Shown: piece by piece, positions 13,385 through 23,306 of the stretch
Layout: each line of letters begins with the position of its first letter
How positions within the stretch are numbered: the first letter of the stretch is position 1
Assembly (NCBI GenBank): GCA_039654915.1
Contig: CM077593.1
Location: forward strand, 59,278,501 to 59,342,500
DNA: 64,000 bases
Direction of reading: 5' to 3'
Origin: Aquilaria yunnanensis
Taxonomy: Eukaryota > Streptophyta > Magnoliopsida > Malvales > Thymelaeaceae
Program-made: the position numbers and the translations under genes
The notes under the pieces: model-generated
Seen by the model: the letters and a program-made list of their open reading frames with translations, nothing else
What the model was told of the DNA's origin: nothing
Databases searched by the model: none

Positions 13385-14050
13385 CTACATTAGGAGCTTT
13401 GTCAGTGGATCAGCAATGTTACTGTCTGTCAAAGTCCTGCATATCCTTACATCACCCCTCTCGATGATCTCCCTGATGAGATGATAGCGTCGGAGTATGT
13501 GTTTCGATCGCTGGTGAGATCGAGGTTCCTTAGCCTGTGCAATTGCTCCATTGTTGTCACGTTAGAGGTCTATCGAGTTGGCAATGCTTGGAACCACTCC
13601 AAGTTCAGTGATGAACTTCTTGATCCAAACTGCCTCCTTTGCAGCATCAGAGGCGGCAATGTACTCAGATTCTGTTGTAGAGTCAGCTACTGTCTCTTGC
13701 TTTGAACTCTTCCAGCTCACAGCACCCCCATCAATACAAAACACATAATCAGATTGCGATCGAAAATCATCCTTATCGGATTGGAAGCTTGCATCGGTGT
13801 AACCCCTTACAACGAGCTCATCTTCACCTCCAAAGACCAAGAATGCATCCTTAGTCCTTCGTAAGTACTTAAGGATGTTCTTAACAGATATCTAGTGACT
13901 CTCACTGGGGTTTGATTGGTACCTACTCGTCATGCTCAAAGCATATGAGACATCGGGACGAGTACATATCATGGCATACATGATAGATCCAATTGCTGAG
14001 GCATATGGAATCTTACTCATACGCTCTCTCTCCTCGGTTGTACTCGGACA
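13385..14050 (-). pseudogene. Copia-1 RNase H and polyprotein C-terminus, broken
   Basis: This is the last part of the copia polyprotein, the ribonuclease H that removes RNA from the RNA-DNA hybrid during reverse transcription. Visible signatures in order are IPYASAIGSIMYAM and TRPDVSYAL (RT-RNase H connection), GYTDASFQSD (first catalytic Asp), SSKQETVADSTTESEY (catalytic Glu and following residues), KHILRRYHLIRE and ADPLTK (conserved end). It stays in frame with the upstream RT, but a TAG at 13892-13894 replaces the Trp normally found after the NPSESH segment, and a TAA lies at 13562-13564. The natural stop is TAG at 13385-13387, about 65 bp before the polypurine tract. Confidence 0.9.
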
Positions 14051-15283
14051 CTAAGATCTAGAAAGAGTGATACCATGTGACATGGGCAAGAATCCTTTCT
14101 TGGACTCTTGAATGCTAAACCTATTTAGCACCTTGTCAATATATGTACTTTGACTTAGGCCAAGAAGCTTTCTAGATCTATCTCTATAGATCCTGATGCC
14201 TAGCACATAGGCTACTTCACCCAAGTCCTTCATAGAGAAACATTTCCTTAGCCAAGTCTTCACAGACTGTAGCTCAGGAATGTCATTCCCAATGAGTAGT
14301 ATGTCATCTACATACAACACCAAGAAGACAATAGCGCTCCCACTAACCTTATTGTAGACACAAGGTTCATCTTCATTTTTGATAAAACCAAACTCTTTGA
14401 TTGCATCATCAAAACAAAGATTCCAACTTCGAGAAGCTTGCTTCAGTCCATAAATGGACCTTTGCAACTTGCACACTTTATTGGCATTCTCAGGAGTGAC
14501 AAAACCCTCAAGTTGTGTCATGTACACATCCTCAAGTAGCTTTCCATTTAGGAATGCAATTTTGACATCCATTTTCCATATCTCATAATCATAGTGTGCA
14601 GCAATAGCAAACAAAATTCGGATGGATTTAAGCATAGCAACTGGTGAAAAAGTTTCATCATAGTCAATACCATGAATTTGCTTGAAACCTTTTGCAACCA
14701 ATTGTCCCTTAAAGGTAATCACATTACCATCCATGTCAGTTTTGTTCTTGAAAACCCATTTGCACCCTATGGGTTTTACCCCTTTAGGTGGGTCACCCAA
14801 AGTCCATACTTGGTTTTCATACATGGATTCCATCTCGAATTTCATGGCCACTAGCCACTTCTCAGAGTCAGGCCTCGACATAGCTTGTTGGTAGGTTGTG
14901 GGTTCATCCTGATCCATGAGCATCACATCACCGGTGTGAGTCACGAGAAATCCATATCTCTCAAGCTCACGCTGAATCCTACCAGACCTACGTGGGCTCT
15001 GTGCTATAGGAACAAACTCTTGAACAGCATCTTGCGGTGTCTCTTCAGACTCCATTTCAAGTTTGCTGTCTCCTTGTTGTTCTCCTTGTTGTTCTTGAAT
15101 TTCTTCAAGTTCTACTTTCCTCCCACTAGTTCCTTTAGAGATAAACTCTTTCTCCAAAAGAACACCAGTTCGAGCAACAAACACTTTTTGCTCAGAAGGA
15201 TGGTAGAAATAGTAACCCTTTGTTTCTTTGGGATACCCAACAAAAAGACATTTTTGAGATTTGGGCCCTAGTTTGTCAGAGGA
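14051..15283 (-). pseudogene. Copia-1 reverse transcriptase, broken at both ends
   Basis: RNA-dependent DNA polymerase domain of a Ty1/copia polyprotein. Visible are the N-terminal KWLVAMKFEMESM and GCKWVFKNK motifs, QLVAKGFKQ, DVKIAFLNGKL (catalytic Asp region), YGLKQASR, and the active-site YVDDILLIGN. The segment starts after a TAA at 15284-15286 and ends at a TAG at 14051-14053; both neighbours continue in the same frame. The acidic Glu/Gln-rich stretch before the RT domain, ending in SPRRSGRIQRE, is the usual integrase-RT linker. Confidence 0.93.
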
Positions 15284-16351
15284 TTAACGTTTCACATAAG
15301 CGTCACAGCCCCAAATCTTCATAAAAGACAAATTGGGACGCCTCCCACTCCATATCTCATATGGTGTCTTTTGAACCAATTTAGATGGAACTCGGTTTAG
15401 TGTAAAAGTGGCTGTCTCTAGAGCATGTCCCCAAAAGGAGTTTGGAAGGTCCGCTTGACTCATCATAGAGCGAACCATGTCTAACAGAGTTTGATTTCTC
15501 CTTTCAGATACACCATTCCATTGAGGTGTACCAGGTGAAGTAAGTTGTGATACTATACCACACTCCTTCAGATAGTCAAGGAATTCTCGATCCAAGTACT
15601 CTCCACCTCGATCTGATCGAAGCACTTTGATACTTTTCCCGAGTTGATTCTCTACTTCATTCTTGAATTCTTTGAACTTTTCAAAGGATTTTGACTTGTG
15701 TATCATAAGATACACATACCCATATCTGCTGAAGTCATCAGTGAAAATAATGAAGTATTGGAAACCTCCTCTAGCTTGTGTAGACATAGGGCCACATACA
15801 TCACTATGTATGAGTCCTAGTAAGTCATTAGCCCTTTCACTTTGCCCTGTGAATGGGGCTTTGGTCATCTTGCCCAACAAACATGACTCACATGTCTCAT
15901 ATGATTCAAAATCAAATGAGTCCAAAAGTCCATCCTTATGGAGCTTGGATATGCGGGTCTCATTTATATGGCCCAAGCGACAGTGCCAGAGATAGGTCGG
16001 GTTCGAATCATTTAATCTGACCTTCTTGGTATTCACATTATAGATTGGATCTTCGAGGTCTAGAACATCCAACCCATTGCTAAGTTGAGCACTACCATAA
16101 AAGATTTCATTCAAATAAATAGAACAACATTTGTCCTTTATTATAAATGAAAAGCCTTTCTTGTCCAAAGAAGAAACAGAAATCAAATTTCTACTAATAG
16201 TAGGCACAAGGTAGCAGTTGTCTAATTCTAAAACTAATCCACTAGGTAAAGTGAGAACATAAGTCCCTACGGCTAAGGCAGCAACCCTTGCTCCATTTCT
16301 AACACGTAGGTCCACTTCACCTCGTGCCAATCTTCTACTTCTATTTAGATC
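15284..16351 (-). pseudogene. Copia-1 integrase, broken
   Basis: Integrase inserts the cDNA into the host chromosome. The GAG-pre-integrase zinc motif is seen around LWHCRLGHINETRIS and CESCLLGK (HHCC). The catalytic core follows: HSDVCGPM (first Asp), RSDRGGEY (second Asp), NGVSERRN (Glu), giving the D,D,E triad with normal spacing. The end, IWGCDAYVKR, runs into a TAA at 15284. The upstream boundary is an in-frame TAG at 16352-16354, most simply a Gln-to-stop change. The apparent start of this open stretch is a TTG, so it was never a separate gene. Confidence 0.93.
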
Positions 16352-17210
16352 CTACACATTTGCACCAATGTGAGATCCACATCCAGTATCCAATACCCAA
16401 GATGAGGAAGTAGAAAAGTTAGCCTCTATAACAAGAATACCTGAAGTGGAAGTCTTACTTCCCTTTTCCTTAGCAAGTTCTTCAAGATAGAGCTTGTAGT
16501 TGCGCTTCCAGTGTCCAGGTTGCTTACAATGGAAGCACTCCCCTTCCTTTGCCACACCACCCTTTGGTTTCAGTGCAGCTGAAGAAGAACTAGCATTGGA
16601 CTTTCCATTAACTTTATCCTTCTTCTTGTTGGCTTTTCCCTTTCCCTTGCCCTTTTGAACCATCAAAATGGGCTTAGCCTTCTTAAGGTTTTGCTCAGCA
16701 GTTCTCAACATGTTAAGCAATTCAGGAAAGGACTTGTCAAGGTCGTTCATGTTATAGTTCATGACGAACTGACTATAGCATTCAGGCAATGATTGCAAGA
16801 CTACATCGATAGCCAACTCTTTCTGAAGAGCAAATCCCAAATTCTCAAGATTCTCAATGTACCCAATCATCTTGAGCACATGAGGACCCACGGGACTTCC
16901 CTCAGACATCTTGCACTGAAACAATGCCTTAGAGGTCTCAAACCTCTCATGCCTAGCTTGCTCTTGGAAAAGCATTTTGAGATGTTCGATCATATCGAAT
17001 GCCCCCATGTTCTCATGTTGCTTCTGAAGCTCAGATTCCATGGTAATAAGCATGAGGCAAGCAACATCCAAAGCATCATCAGAATGCCTCTTGTGAGCAT
17101 CCCTTTCAGCTCTTGGAGCAGTGGCAGCAGGCACGTTCGGAATGGGCTGCTCTAGGACCTAAGCCTTTCTCTCTTGTTTGAGGACTATCCTCAAGTTTCG
17201 GTACCATTTG
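16352..17210 (-). pseudogene. Copia-1 gag and protease, broken and interrupted
   Basis: Gag forms the virus-like particle; the aspartic protease cuts the polyprotein. Gag hallmarks are NLRIVLKQERKA near the insertion point, ESELQKQHENM, and a zinc knuckle with CFHCKQPGHWKRNY spacing in which the final Cys is Tyr. The protease begins at WVLDTGCGSH (DTG active site) and is cut by a TAG at 16352. A TAG at 17159-17161 lies in the N-terminal part. The gag N-terminus is interrupted by the family-G element at 17210/17211, and I could not recognise the missing part in the 455 bp on the far side. Confidence 0.88.
17206..17210. other. Target-site duplication of the complete family-G element (ATTTG)
   Basis: ATTTG precedes the left LTR and recurs at 22852-22856 after the right LTR. 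It proves a simple insertion into Copia-1. Confidence 0.95.
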
Positions 17211-18231
17211 CGATGCGAACCCCGATGGTATAAAGACCATGAAACGCGCCCAAGATGTTTTTCAAGCTCCACAAGACATCAAAGAGACTAGGTTTGAAGA
17301 CCCCCACCCCTAATCAACCTGTGACTAGAAACGAGAAGTATAGAACTCCAAGAACACAAGCATACTTGTGCACCAAGGCAGTCCGCCAAGAACCAAAGAG
17401 AAAACCTCTCCAAAGAGCAGTATTATTTCGAAATTTTTCTGTATCTTTACATCCAGAATATGTGCCTTTATATAGGCCTAAACTAGGGTTAAAAGCTGGG
17501 CAAAATTCGCAGCCTAAATCCCTTAGGAATCCTAGATACAAAGACATAGGAAATCCTAGTCAAATTAGGACTCTAATTCCTAGTTTGAACAAGTTTAATA
17601 AATGCAGCATATTCCACTTGCCCAAAACGATTTAAAACTATTCCATAGCCTAAATAACTTCCTAAATAATGTATTTAAATAGGATTTGAACGAAAATAAA
17701 ATATAAATACAAGATTGGCCATGAAAACCCCAAAATAGTCTTCTCGGGTGGTTCCTGCTTGTGTCTTCAACTTCAAGCTGAAATTCGAACTTGATGCAGC
17801 AATGATTTCTCAAAATGCAAAGCATGAAAGTTGTAGATCTCTTTCTTAGCTTCGAAACCACACTTGAATCACACAAAATGGACTTCTAAATCGAAAGATA
17901 TTCCCAGAATACTGCAACTGCTTCTGAACCAGCGATAACTCGTAAATCGCGACTTTGAAGCTAAATTGGACCTCCTTAACGTGAAAACTGGGTTTGATGG
18001 TCTTCATATGACTTGTAGCTTCAGATGTTATCTTTCCAATGAATCAAGAATTACTCAATTCCGATATGTTTAGCTGGACATATGATTTTTCTACCAGAAC
18101 ATCACCAATCTGTCAACATCCGAGCTTGAAGTGCACTAGTGAGCTCCTTAGCCTTTTTCCTTGTCATTGGCCCACTAGAAACCTTCAATGGATCCTTTCC
18201 ATCCTTGGTAGTGCCTTCTTTGATCGTATCA
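17211..18231 (-). repeat. 3' LTR of complete family-G element (1021 bp)
   Basis: Identical to 21831-22851 (offset 4620) except for about four substitutions. One of these changes the terminal TG to CG on the plus strand at 17211. TATA box TATATAAA on minus at 17467-17474. Open frames in this LTR occur in both copies and code for nothing recognisable, except the tail relic listed separately. Confidence 0.96.
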
Positions 18232-18276
18232 GCTCCCCCCTCCTTAGAAGGATTCGTCCTCGAATCAAAACCTGCA
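18102..18276 (-). pseudogene. Relic of a gypsy polyprotein C-terminus crossing the PPT into U3
   Basis: On the minus strand, an open frame reads FDSRTNPSKEGG, crosses the polypurine tract, and continues inside the LTR through SSGPMTRKKAKELTSAL to a stop at 18102. Tails of the SRTNPF-EGG and GPMTRxRAKxL type are common at the very end of plant Ty3/gypsy polyproteins (family knowledge). It lies in a different frame from the gag ORF and overlaps its end. It looks like the surviving extreme 3' end of an ancestral pol after deletion of the enzymes. The LTR part is repeated in the 5' LTR (22722-22850) and, diverged, in the left-edge element. Confidence 0.65.
18232..18246 (-). other. Polypurine tract of complete family-G element
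   Basis: Minus strand reads AAGGAGGGGGGAGC directly before the 3' LTR, the expected plus-strand DNA primer. Confidence 0.9.
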
Positions 18277-18327
18277 TTAGAAAAGGGAATTGAATCAATA
18301 ACAATGAAATAATCAACACATAAGCAC

Positions 18328-20928
18328 TTAGCTTTCACATAAGAACCAATAGCATGGAATGCTTGTGTATGGAAATCTTGTGCAAAACCTGAACCAATAT
18401 CCAAATGCAATGATACCTCCTGGATCAAAAACAAAGTTTGAAGCAATTAGCACAAAAAATCTGAATGTTTGCACAATTTTCATCTTAACTCTAGGCATCA
18501 CTTTCATTGCCTTTGCCATCTCAAAAACATTATTCTCACAACAAGTAAAAGTGTAGGAATAATTTACCTTAGGGATGCTGTATGCACTCAAAACAAATGG
18601 ACCTAAACTCACACAAGTGTTATGGTTATGAAAAGCACAAGTTATGCATGTCAAGACAATACTTTGCATCAGCCATTCAAGCAAACAAGAATTGAACACA
18701 ATATGGCCTAAACTAATAACAAAACTAGGATGCATAAATTTCACAAAAATCCTAAGCATTTTAAATGAAACAAGAACAAACTTATTTTTGTATGCATATG
18801 CACCACAATGCATAAAAATTGTGAATATGTATGAAATGTGACACAAAACAAAGGACTCAACATACCTCCTTAAAAGGCTGAATTTAAAACCAGAATTTTC
18901 ACTCAAAATAAAAACTTTCAGGTTTAGACATAAAGCAAAAATATCAAGACTCAAAAGTTTGTGTAATGCATGTGTCATGACAAAAAGATACTTGCTGGAA
19001 ATTAAAGATTGACATAGAAAAATGGGCTGAATATAAATGGGAAACAAATAAATATGTAATGCATGGGTAACAACCAATTTATGCATGCAAAATTCTAAAG
19101 AAGTAGATTTAACTTGACACAAAACAAAACAATGTGACATGGATGCAAAGCAAACAAAATCAAAAACCAAAGACACCAAAACAGATTTTTCTTTAGAGAA
19201 ACTCAAGCAATTCCAAAGATGATTTGACAAAACCAAAGAATTAGAAGCTTTTACACCATATTTTGTCAAATTTCCATGTTTACTTCCTTCTCTTAATCTA
19301 GTTTCATGAAAACCATTTGTCAAAATAACATTGCAAGCAAACACACATTGTTTGAGATTTTCATGCAAAACTACATCAAATCTAGGTGTTAGGAAGAAAT
19401 ACATTACAGTGGTTGGACTTAGTCTCCAAGTATCTTCCTTTGGTGTAGGGACCACAAAATTTTCACCTTTGCACTCAATGACTTCGGTTGGAGTTGCATT
19501 AATTTCATCCCTTTGAAACATAGGAAAAGAAACAATGTCAGGCAAATTTTTGCATATGAAATCACTTAGGCTTACCTTAACTTGTTCCTTCTCAACCTCC
19601 TTTGTTGTTTTAATGCATGGGACATGGCTTAGAATATTAGGAACACCAACTTCTTGGATGGGCAGCAACTCACTTGATTCTTGAAGTTCATATCCACTTA
19701 AGTCCTGAAAAGAAGACAACACAACACTAGAAGACTTTGTTATGTTAGATGAAATTATGGCTTCTTTGTAGGTCTTTCTTTCTTCACTCGGCTTGGGTTC
19801 ATTACACTCTTGTCTTCTCTCAACTTCGCACTCAATTTCTTCTCTCGGGAACTCTCCACTCTTCTTCCCCTCATGTTCACTCTTCTCACTTAATCTCTCG
19901 GTTGTTCTCTCAACTTTCCCCTCATCACTCTTGCCCTCAACTTTCCCCTCATTTACTTTTCTCTCAACCTTACTTTGAAATTTTCTTTGATCCTCAAAGA
20001 CTTGTTGTGGTGAAAGTGGTACAAGCATGATTGACTTTTCTTGTTGAGATTGAGACAAGTCTCCTTTTGTGATCTCCATGTTTGGCTTGGGTACTTCTCT
20101 TACATCTTTGCTCCATGCTCCTCTCCATGTGGAAATTCCTCCTTGACACATCTTGGATGCCTTGGACCTTTTGATGATTTTCTCGGCCTTGGTGGCATAA
20201 TAAAGCAAATCCTCCATGTTCAAATAAGGTGCCATTTCCACTTTGTTGGCAATCTCAGGATTAAGACCATTAATGAATCTAGCAATGGTGGTCTCCTCAT
20301 CCTCCATGATGTTGGCTCGGGTCAAGGTCCTCTCCAAGTCTTTATGGTAGTCCTCCACACTCCTTTGGCCTTGCACTAGCTTTTGAAGCTTTAAGCGTTG
20401 ATCTTTAGTGTAGTAGCTAGGCACAAATCTCCTCCTCATCAAGGCTTTAAGGGCTCTCCATGTATGTATGGGCTCCTCCTCATTCCTTCTCCTAGAAGTA
20501 ACATCCTGATTCCACCATACAAGAGCATAATTAGTGAACTTTATGGTAGCCAATTTAACCTTCTCTTTCTCGGAGTAACGATGGCAATCAAACACCATCT
20601 CAATCTTTTGTTCCCACTCCCAATATGCATCGGGATCACTCCTCCCTTGGAAAGGTGGAATGGTAAGCTTGATGGAGCTTAGATTGTTGTCCTCCCTTGG
20701 CTTCCCCCTCCTTGGAAGCCCATGGTCATGCCAATGCCCTTCTTCCTCCTCGGGCTCTTCTCTCCTTGGACCTCTCCTTGGTTGCAAGATGGGATTTGGT
20801 CTCCTTGGCAACCTCAAGTCAATGTCCTCAATCCTCCCAACAAGTCTATTGAGAGTTTCTTGAAGCTCTCTCATGGTTGGCTCATCATTGTTCCTCACCT
20901 CCATCCTCCTATCCTCTTGGCCCTCCAT
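18328..20928 (-). CDS. Gag protein of family-G element with long uncharacterised C-terminal extension (866 aa)
   Basis: Capsid-type Gag of a Ty3/gypsy element. I chose the ATG at 20928 (MEGQEDRRME); the upstream in-frame start is only a GTG. Residues 1-90 are charged, with the Arg/Glu-rich RRGPRREEPEEEEG. A Retrotrans_gag-type domain runs from about residue 93 (PPFQGRSDPDAY) through LVWWNQDV, RRRFVPSYY and FINGLNPEIANKVE to about 265. A basic then Glu/Lys-rich low-complexity region follows to about 400. No CCHC zinc knuckle is seen. From about residue 460 to the end the protein is rich in Phe, Cys, His and Leu and matches nothing I know: it may be translated non-coding sequence or a new domain. 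The ORF is uninterrupted, unlike the neighbouring copia genes. Confidence 0.85.
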   Translation of the reverse strand: MEGQEDRRMEVRNNDEPTMRELQETLNRLVGRIEDIDLRLPRRPNPILQPRRGPRREEPEEEEGHWHDHGLPRRGKPREDNNLSSIKLTIPPFQGRSDPDAYWEWEQKIEMVFDCHRYSEKEKVKLATIKFTNYALVWWNQDVTSRRRNEEEPIHTWRALKALMRRRFVPSYYTKDQRLKLQKLVQGQRSVEDYHKDLERTLTRANIMEDEETTIARFINGLNPEIANKVEMAPYLNMEDLLYYATKAEKIIKRSKASKMCQGGISTWRGAWSKDVREVPKPNMEITKGDLSQSQQEKSIMLVPLSPQQVFEDQRKFQSKVERKVNEGKVEGKSDEGKVERTTERLSEKSEHEGKKSGEFPREEIECEVERRQECNEPKPSEERKTYKEAIISSNITKSSSVVLSSFQDLSGYELQESSELLPIQEVGVPNILSHVPCIKTTKEVEKEQVKVSLSDFICKNLPDIVSFPMFQRDEINATPTEVIECKGENFVVPTPKEDTWRLSPTTVMYFFLTPRFDVVLHENLKQCVFACNVILTNGFHETRLREGSKHGNLTKYGVKASNSLVLSNHLWNCLSFSKEKSVLVSLVFDFVCFASMSHCFVLCQVKSTSLEFCMHKLVVTHALHIYLFPIYIQPIFLCQSLISSKYLFVMTHALHKLLSLDIFALCLNLKVFILSENSGFKFSLLRRYVESFVLCHISYIFTIFMHCGAYAYKNKFVLVSFKMLRIFVKFMHPSFVISLGHIVFNSCLLEWLMQSIVLTCITCAFHNHNTCVSLGPFVLSAYSIPKVNYSYTFTCCENNVFEMAKAMKVMPRVKMKIVQTFRFFVLIASNFVFDPGGIIAFGYWFRFCTRFPYTSIPCYWFLCES

Positions 20929-21830
20929 ACTCCTGAAAATAACAAAGATCCTCACAAACACTCACCTCACGTGTTTCACTCAAAGATGAACACTCAAACA
21001 CTCAATTTGTTAGTGAGATATTGCTATTCAAAGAGTTCTCAAAAGTTCTAAGAAGACTATCCTCAAAGCACACAAGAAAACTTGAATTTTTGAAGAACTA
21101 TTTTGACTCCAAAAGAGGTGGGCTAAACAAGCTTTAAAAGACTCTAGGAAGCCCTTCCAATTGATGATCACAAGAACCACAAAGAAAGCTTTTTGGCTGA
21201 AAAACAATGAGATAGGTTTTGGGGCGCAAAACTTTCAACACTTTGTAAAAACTTCTCTTTTTGCAAGCTTTCCTTTCTTTGTTCTTTTCTTTTCTTTTCT
21301 TCCTTTTTTTTTTCTCTTTTTTTTTTTTCTCTTTTTGCTTGCTGTTTTGATGCTAAACAAACGTTCTCCTTGAAATTCCTTGCTGCCAAAGACAAAAAGT
21401 CAGTTTTCAATTTGGCCAAAACAAGAAACTATTTAAACTTGCACAATTTGGAAACAACTTTTGATACCGAAACTTCCTCAACTTGGATCCTTCTTTTTTT
21501 GGTGTTTTCTTGACTCTAGGATGCTGGAAACAATGAAAACAAGAGAGATTAATAGGGCTGGAAACGAAACAGAAAGATAAGAAATAATCAGGAACAAACA
21601 ATTTGAAACCGAGAACACAAGGTGACACGGATTGGCTTCTTTTTGTTGTTTTTGTGATTTTCGAACTTGAACAAGGATGGAATAAAAAAGGACAGACCTG
21701 AAACAAGAAGAAAAAGGATTAAAACAGAGAATTAAAATACGAATTTACTGAACAGAATTGAAACAAAACCGAAGAGAAACAAGAACACAAAGATATGTCC
21801 TTCAATGGAACTTGTGGCTCTGATACCAAC
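20929..21830 (-). other. Family-G 5' leader with primer-binding site at 21817-21828
   Basis: About 900 bp between the 5' LTR and gag without a gene. Minus strand TGGTATCAGAGC at 21817-21828 is the tRNA-iMet-type primer site. A homopolymer-rich stretch (plus-strand T/C tracts, about 21260-21345) is shared with the left-edge copy at about 165-230. Confidence 0.85.
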
Positions 21831-22851
21831 TGATGCGAACCCCGATGGTATAAAGACCATGAAACGCGCCCAAGATGTTTTTCAAGCTCCACAAGACATC
21901 AAAGAGACTAGGTTTGAAGACCCCCACCCCTAATCAACCTGTGACTAGAAACGAGAAGTATAGAACTCCAAGAACACAAGCATACTTGTGCACCAAGGCA
22001 GTCCGCCAAGAACCAAAGAGAAAACCTCTCCAAAGAGCAATATTATTTCGAAATTTTTCTGTATCTTTACATCCAGAATATGTGCCTTTATATAGGCCTA
22101 AACTAGGGTTAAAAGCTGGGCAAAATTCGCAGCCTAAATCCCTTAGGAATCCTAGATACAAAGACATAGGAAATCCTAGTCAAATTAGGACTCTAATTCC
22201 TAGTTTGAACAAGTTTAATAAATGCAGCATATTCCACTTGCCCAAAACGATTTAAAACTATTCCATAGCCTAAATAACTTCCTAAATAATGTATTTAAAT
22301 AGGATTTGAACGAAAATAAAATATAAATACAAGATTGGCCATGAAAACCCCAAAATAGTCTTCTCGGGTGGTTCCTGCTTGTGTCTTCAACTTCAAGCTG
22401 AAATTCGAACTTGATGCAGCAATGATTTCTCAAAATGCAAAGCATGAAAGTTGTAGATCTCTTTCTTAGCTTCGAAACCACACTTGAATCACACAAAATG
22501 GACTTCTCAATCGAAAGATATTCCCAGAATACTGCAACTGCTTCTGAACCAGCGATAACTCGTAAATCGCGACTTTGAAGCTAAATTGGACCTCCTTAAC
22601 GTGAAAACTGGGTTTGATGGTCTTCATATGACTTGTAGCTTCAGATGTTATCTTTCCAATGAATTAAGAATTACTCAATTCCGATATGTTTAGCTGGACA
22701 TATGATTTTTCTACCAGAACATCACCAATCTGTCAACATCCGAGCTTGAAGTGCACTAGTGAGCTCCTTAGCCTTTTTCCTTGTCATTGGCCCACTAGAA
22801 ACCTTCAATGGATCCTTTCCATCCTTGGTAGTGCCTTCTTTGATCGTATCA
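21831..22851 (-). repeat. 5' LTR of complete family-G element (1021 bp)
   Basis: Plus-strand ends are TGATGCGAAC and GATCGTATCA, with intact TG..CA. It is followed by TSD ATTTG. Nearly identical to 17211-18231. Confidence 0.96.
22087..22094 (-). promoter_or_regulatory. TATA box of family-G 5' LTR
   Basis: TATATAAA on the minus strand in the context CCTATATAAAGGC, the likely core promoter driving gag transcription. The same box lies at 17467-17474 and 981-988 in sister LTRs. Confidence 0.75.
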
Positions 22852-23306
22852 ATTTGAGAAAGTGAGACTATCCTCAAGTTAAGGGGAGCCGCCCTTGCGA
22901 GGGGTGTGGGGGGCAGCGCCCCCCGGTGCAAAAAATTGTCATACAATTGCTTAGCCCGAAATCTTCTATTTCGAGCAAGTAGGCACCCGAGACTCCTCCA
23001 TTCGAGCCACCAAAAATACCTTACTTTCGGTGCCCATACAGGCCGAATCCGAATAAAGCTAGGGTTTTTGCAACTACTGCAAGAATCCTAATCCATATAG
23101 GTATCTCATACCTATCAATTTCGGGTTAATCTCATTAACCAATTTGTGTCATTTCTTCATATATCTCATATGTTCATTACGAGTTCCGGTTTCATGCATC
23201 ATGAATCAATCTAATTAATCATGACCGAAAAGCAACCGAACACATAACATCATGCGATTCAACACTCAATCCCGATTTAGGGTTTCACCAGTAGCTTTGA
23301 TACCAC
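22852..23306 (-). other. Copia-1 5' leader with primer-binding site and GC hairpin
   Basis: This is the 455 bp between the Copia-1 5' LTR and the nested insertion. The primer site TGGTATCAAAGC (minus) is at 23294-23305. At 22908-22924, six G, CAGCG, then six C can form a very stable hairpin, embedded in a GC-rich stretch unlike the AT-rich surroundings. No gag start is recognisable here. Confidence 0.8.

Larger units (their letters stand above)
17211..22851 (-). mobile_element. Complete family-G element: gag-only (TR-GAG-like) gypsy-type retrotransposon, 5641 bp
   Basis: The element has two 1021-bp LTRs, an ATTTG TSD, a primer-binding site (21817-21828), a polypurine tract (18232-18246) and a single long minus-strand ORF with a Retrotrans_gag-type domain. 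There is no protease, reverse transcriptase, RNase H or integrase anywhere in the 3.6-kb interior. The LTRs differ by only about four bases (plus-strand positions 17211, 17420, 17888, 18045 against their partners 4620 bp on), around 0.4%, so insertion is recent. The structure fits the gag-only non-autonomous class (TR-GAG/LARD-like) known from plants. Mobilisation would need enzymes in trans. Confidence 0.93.

Noticed and set aside
17255..17635. 126-codon plus-strand frame, repeated at 21875-22255
   Set aside because: It lies in the R/U5 part of a family-G LTR, is identical because the LTRs are, runs opposite to the element, and has no recognisable domain.
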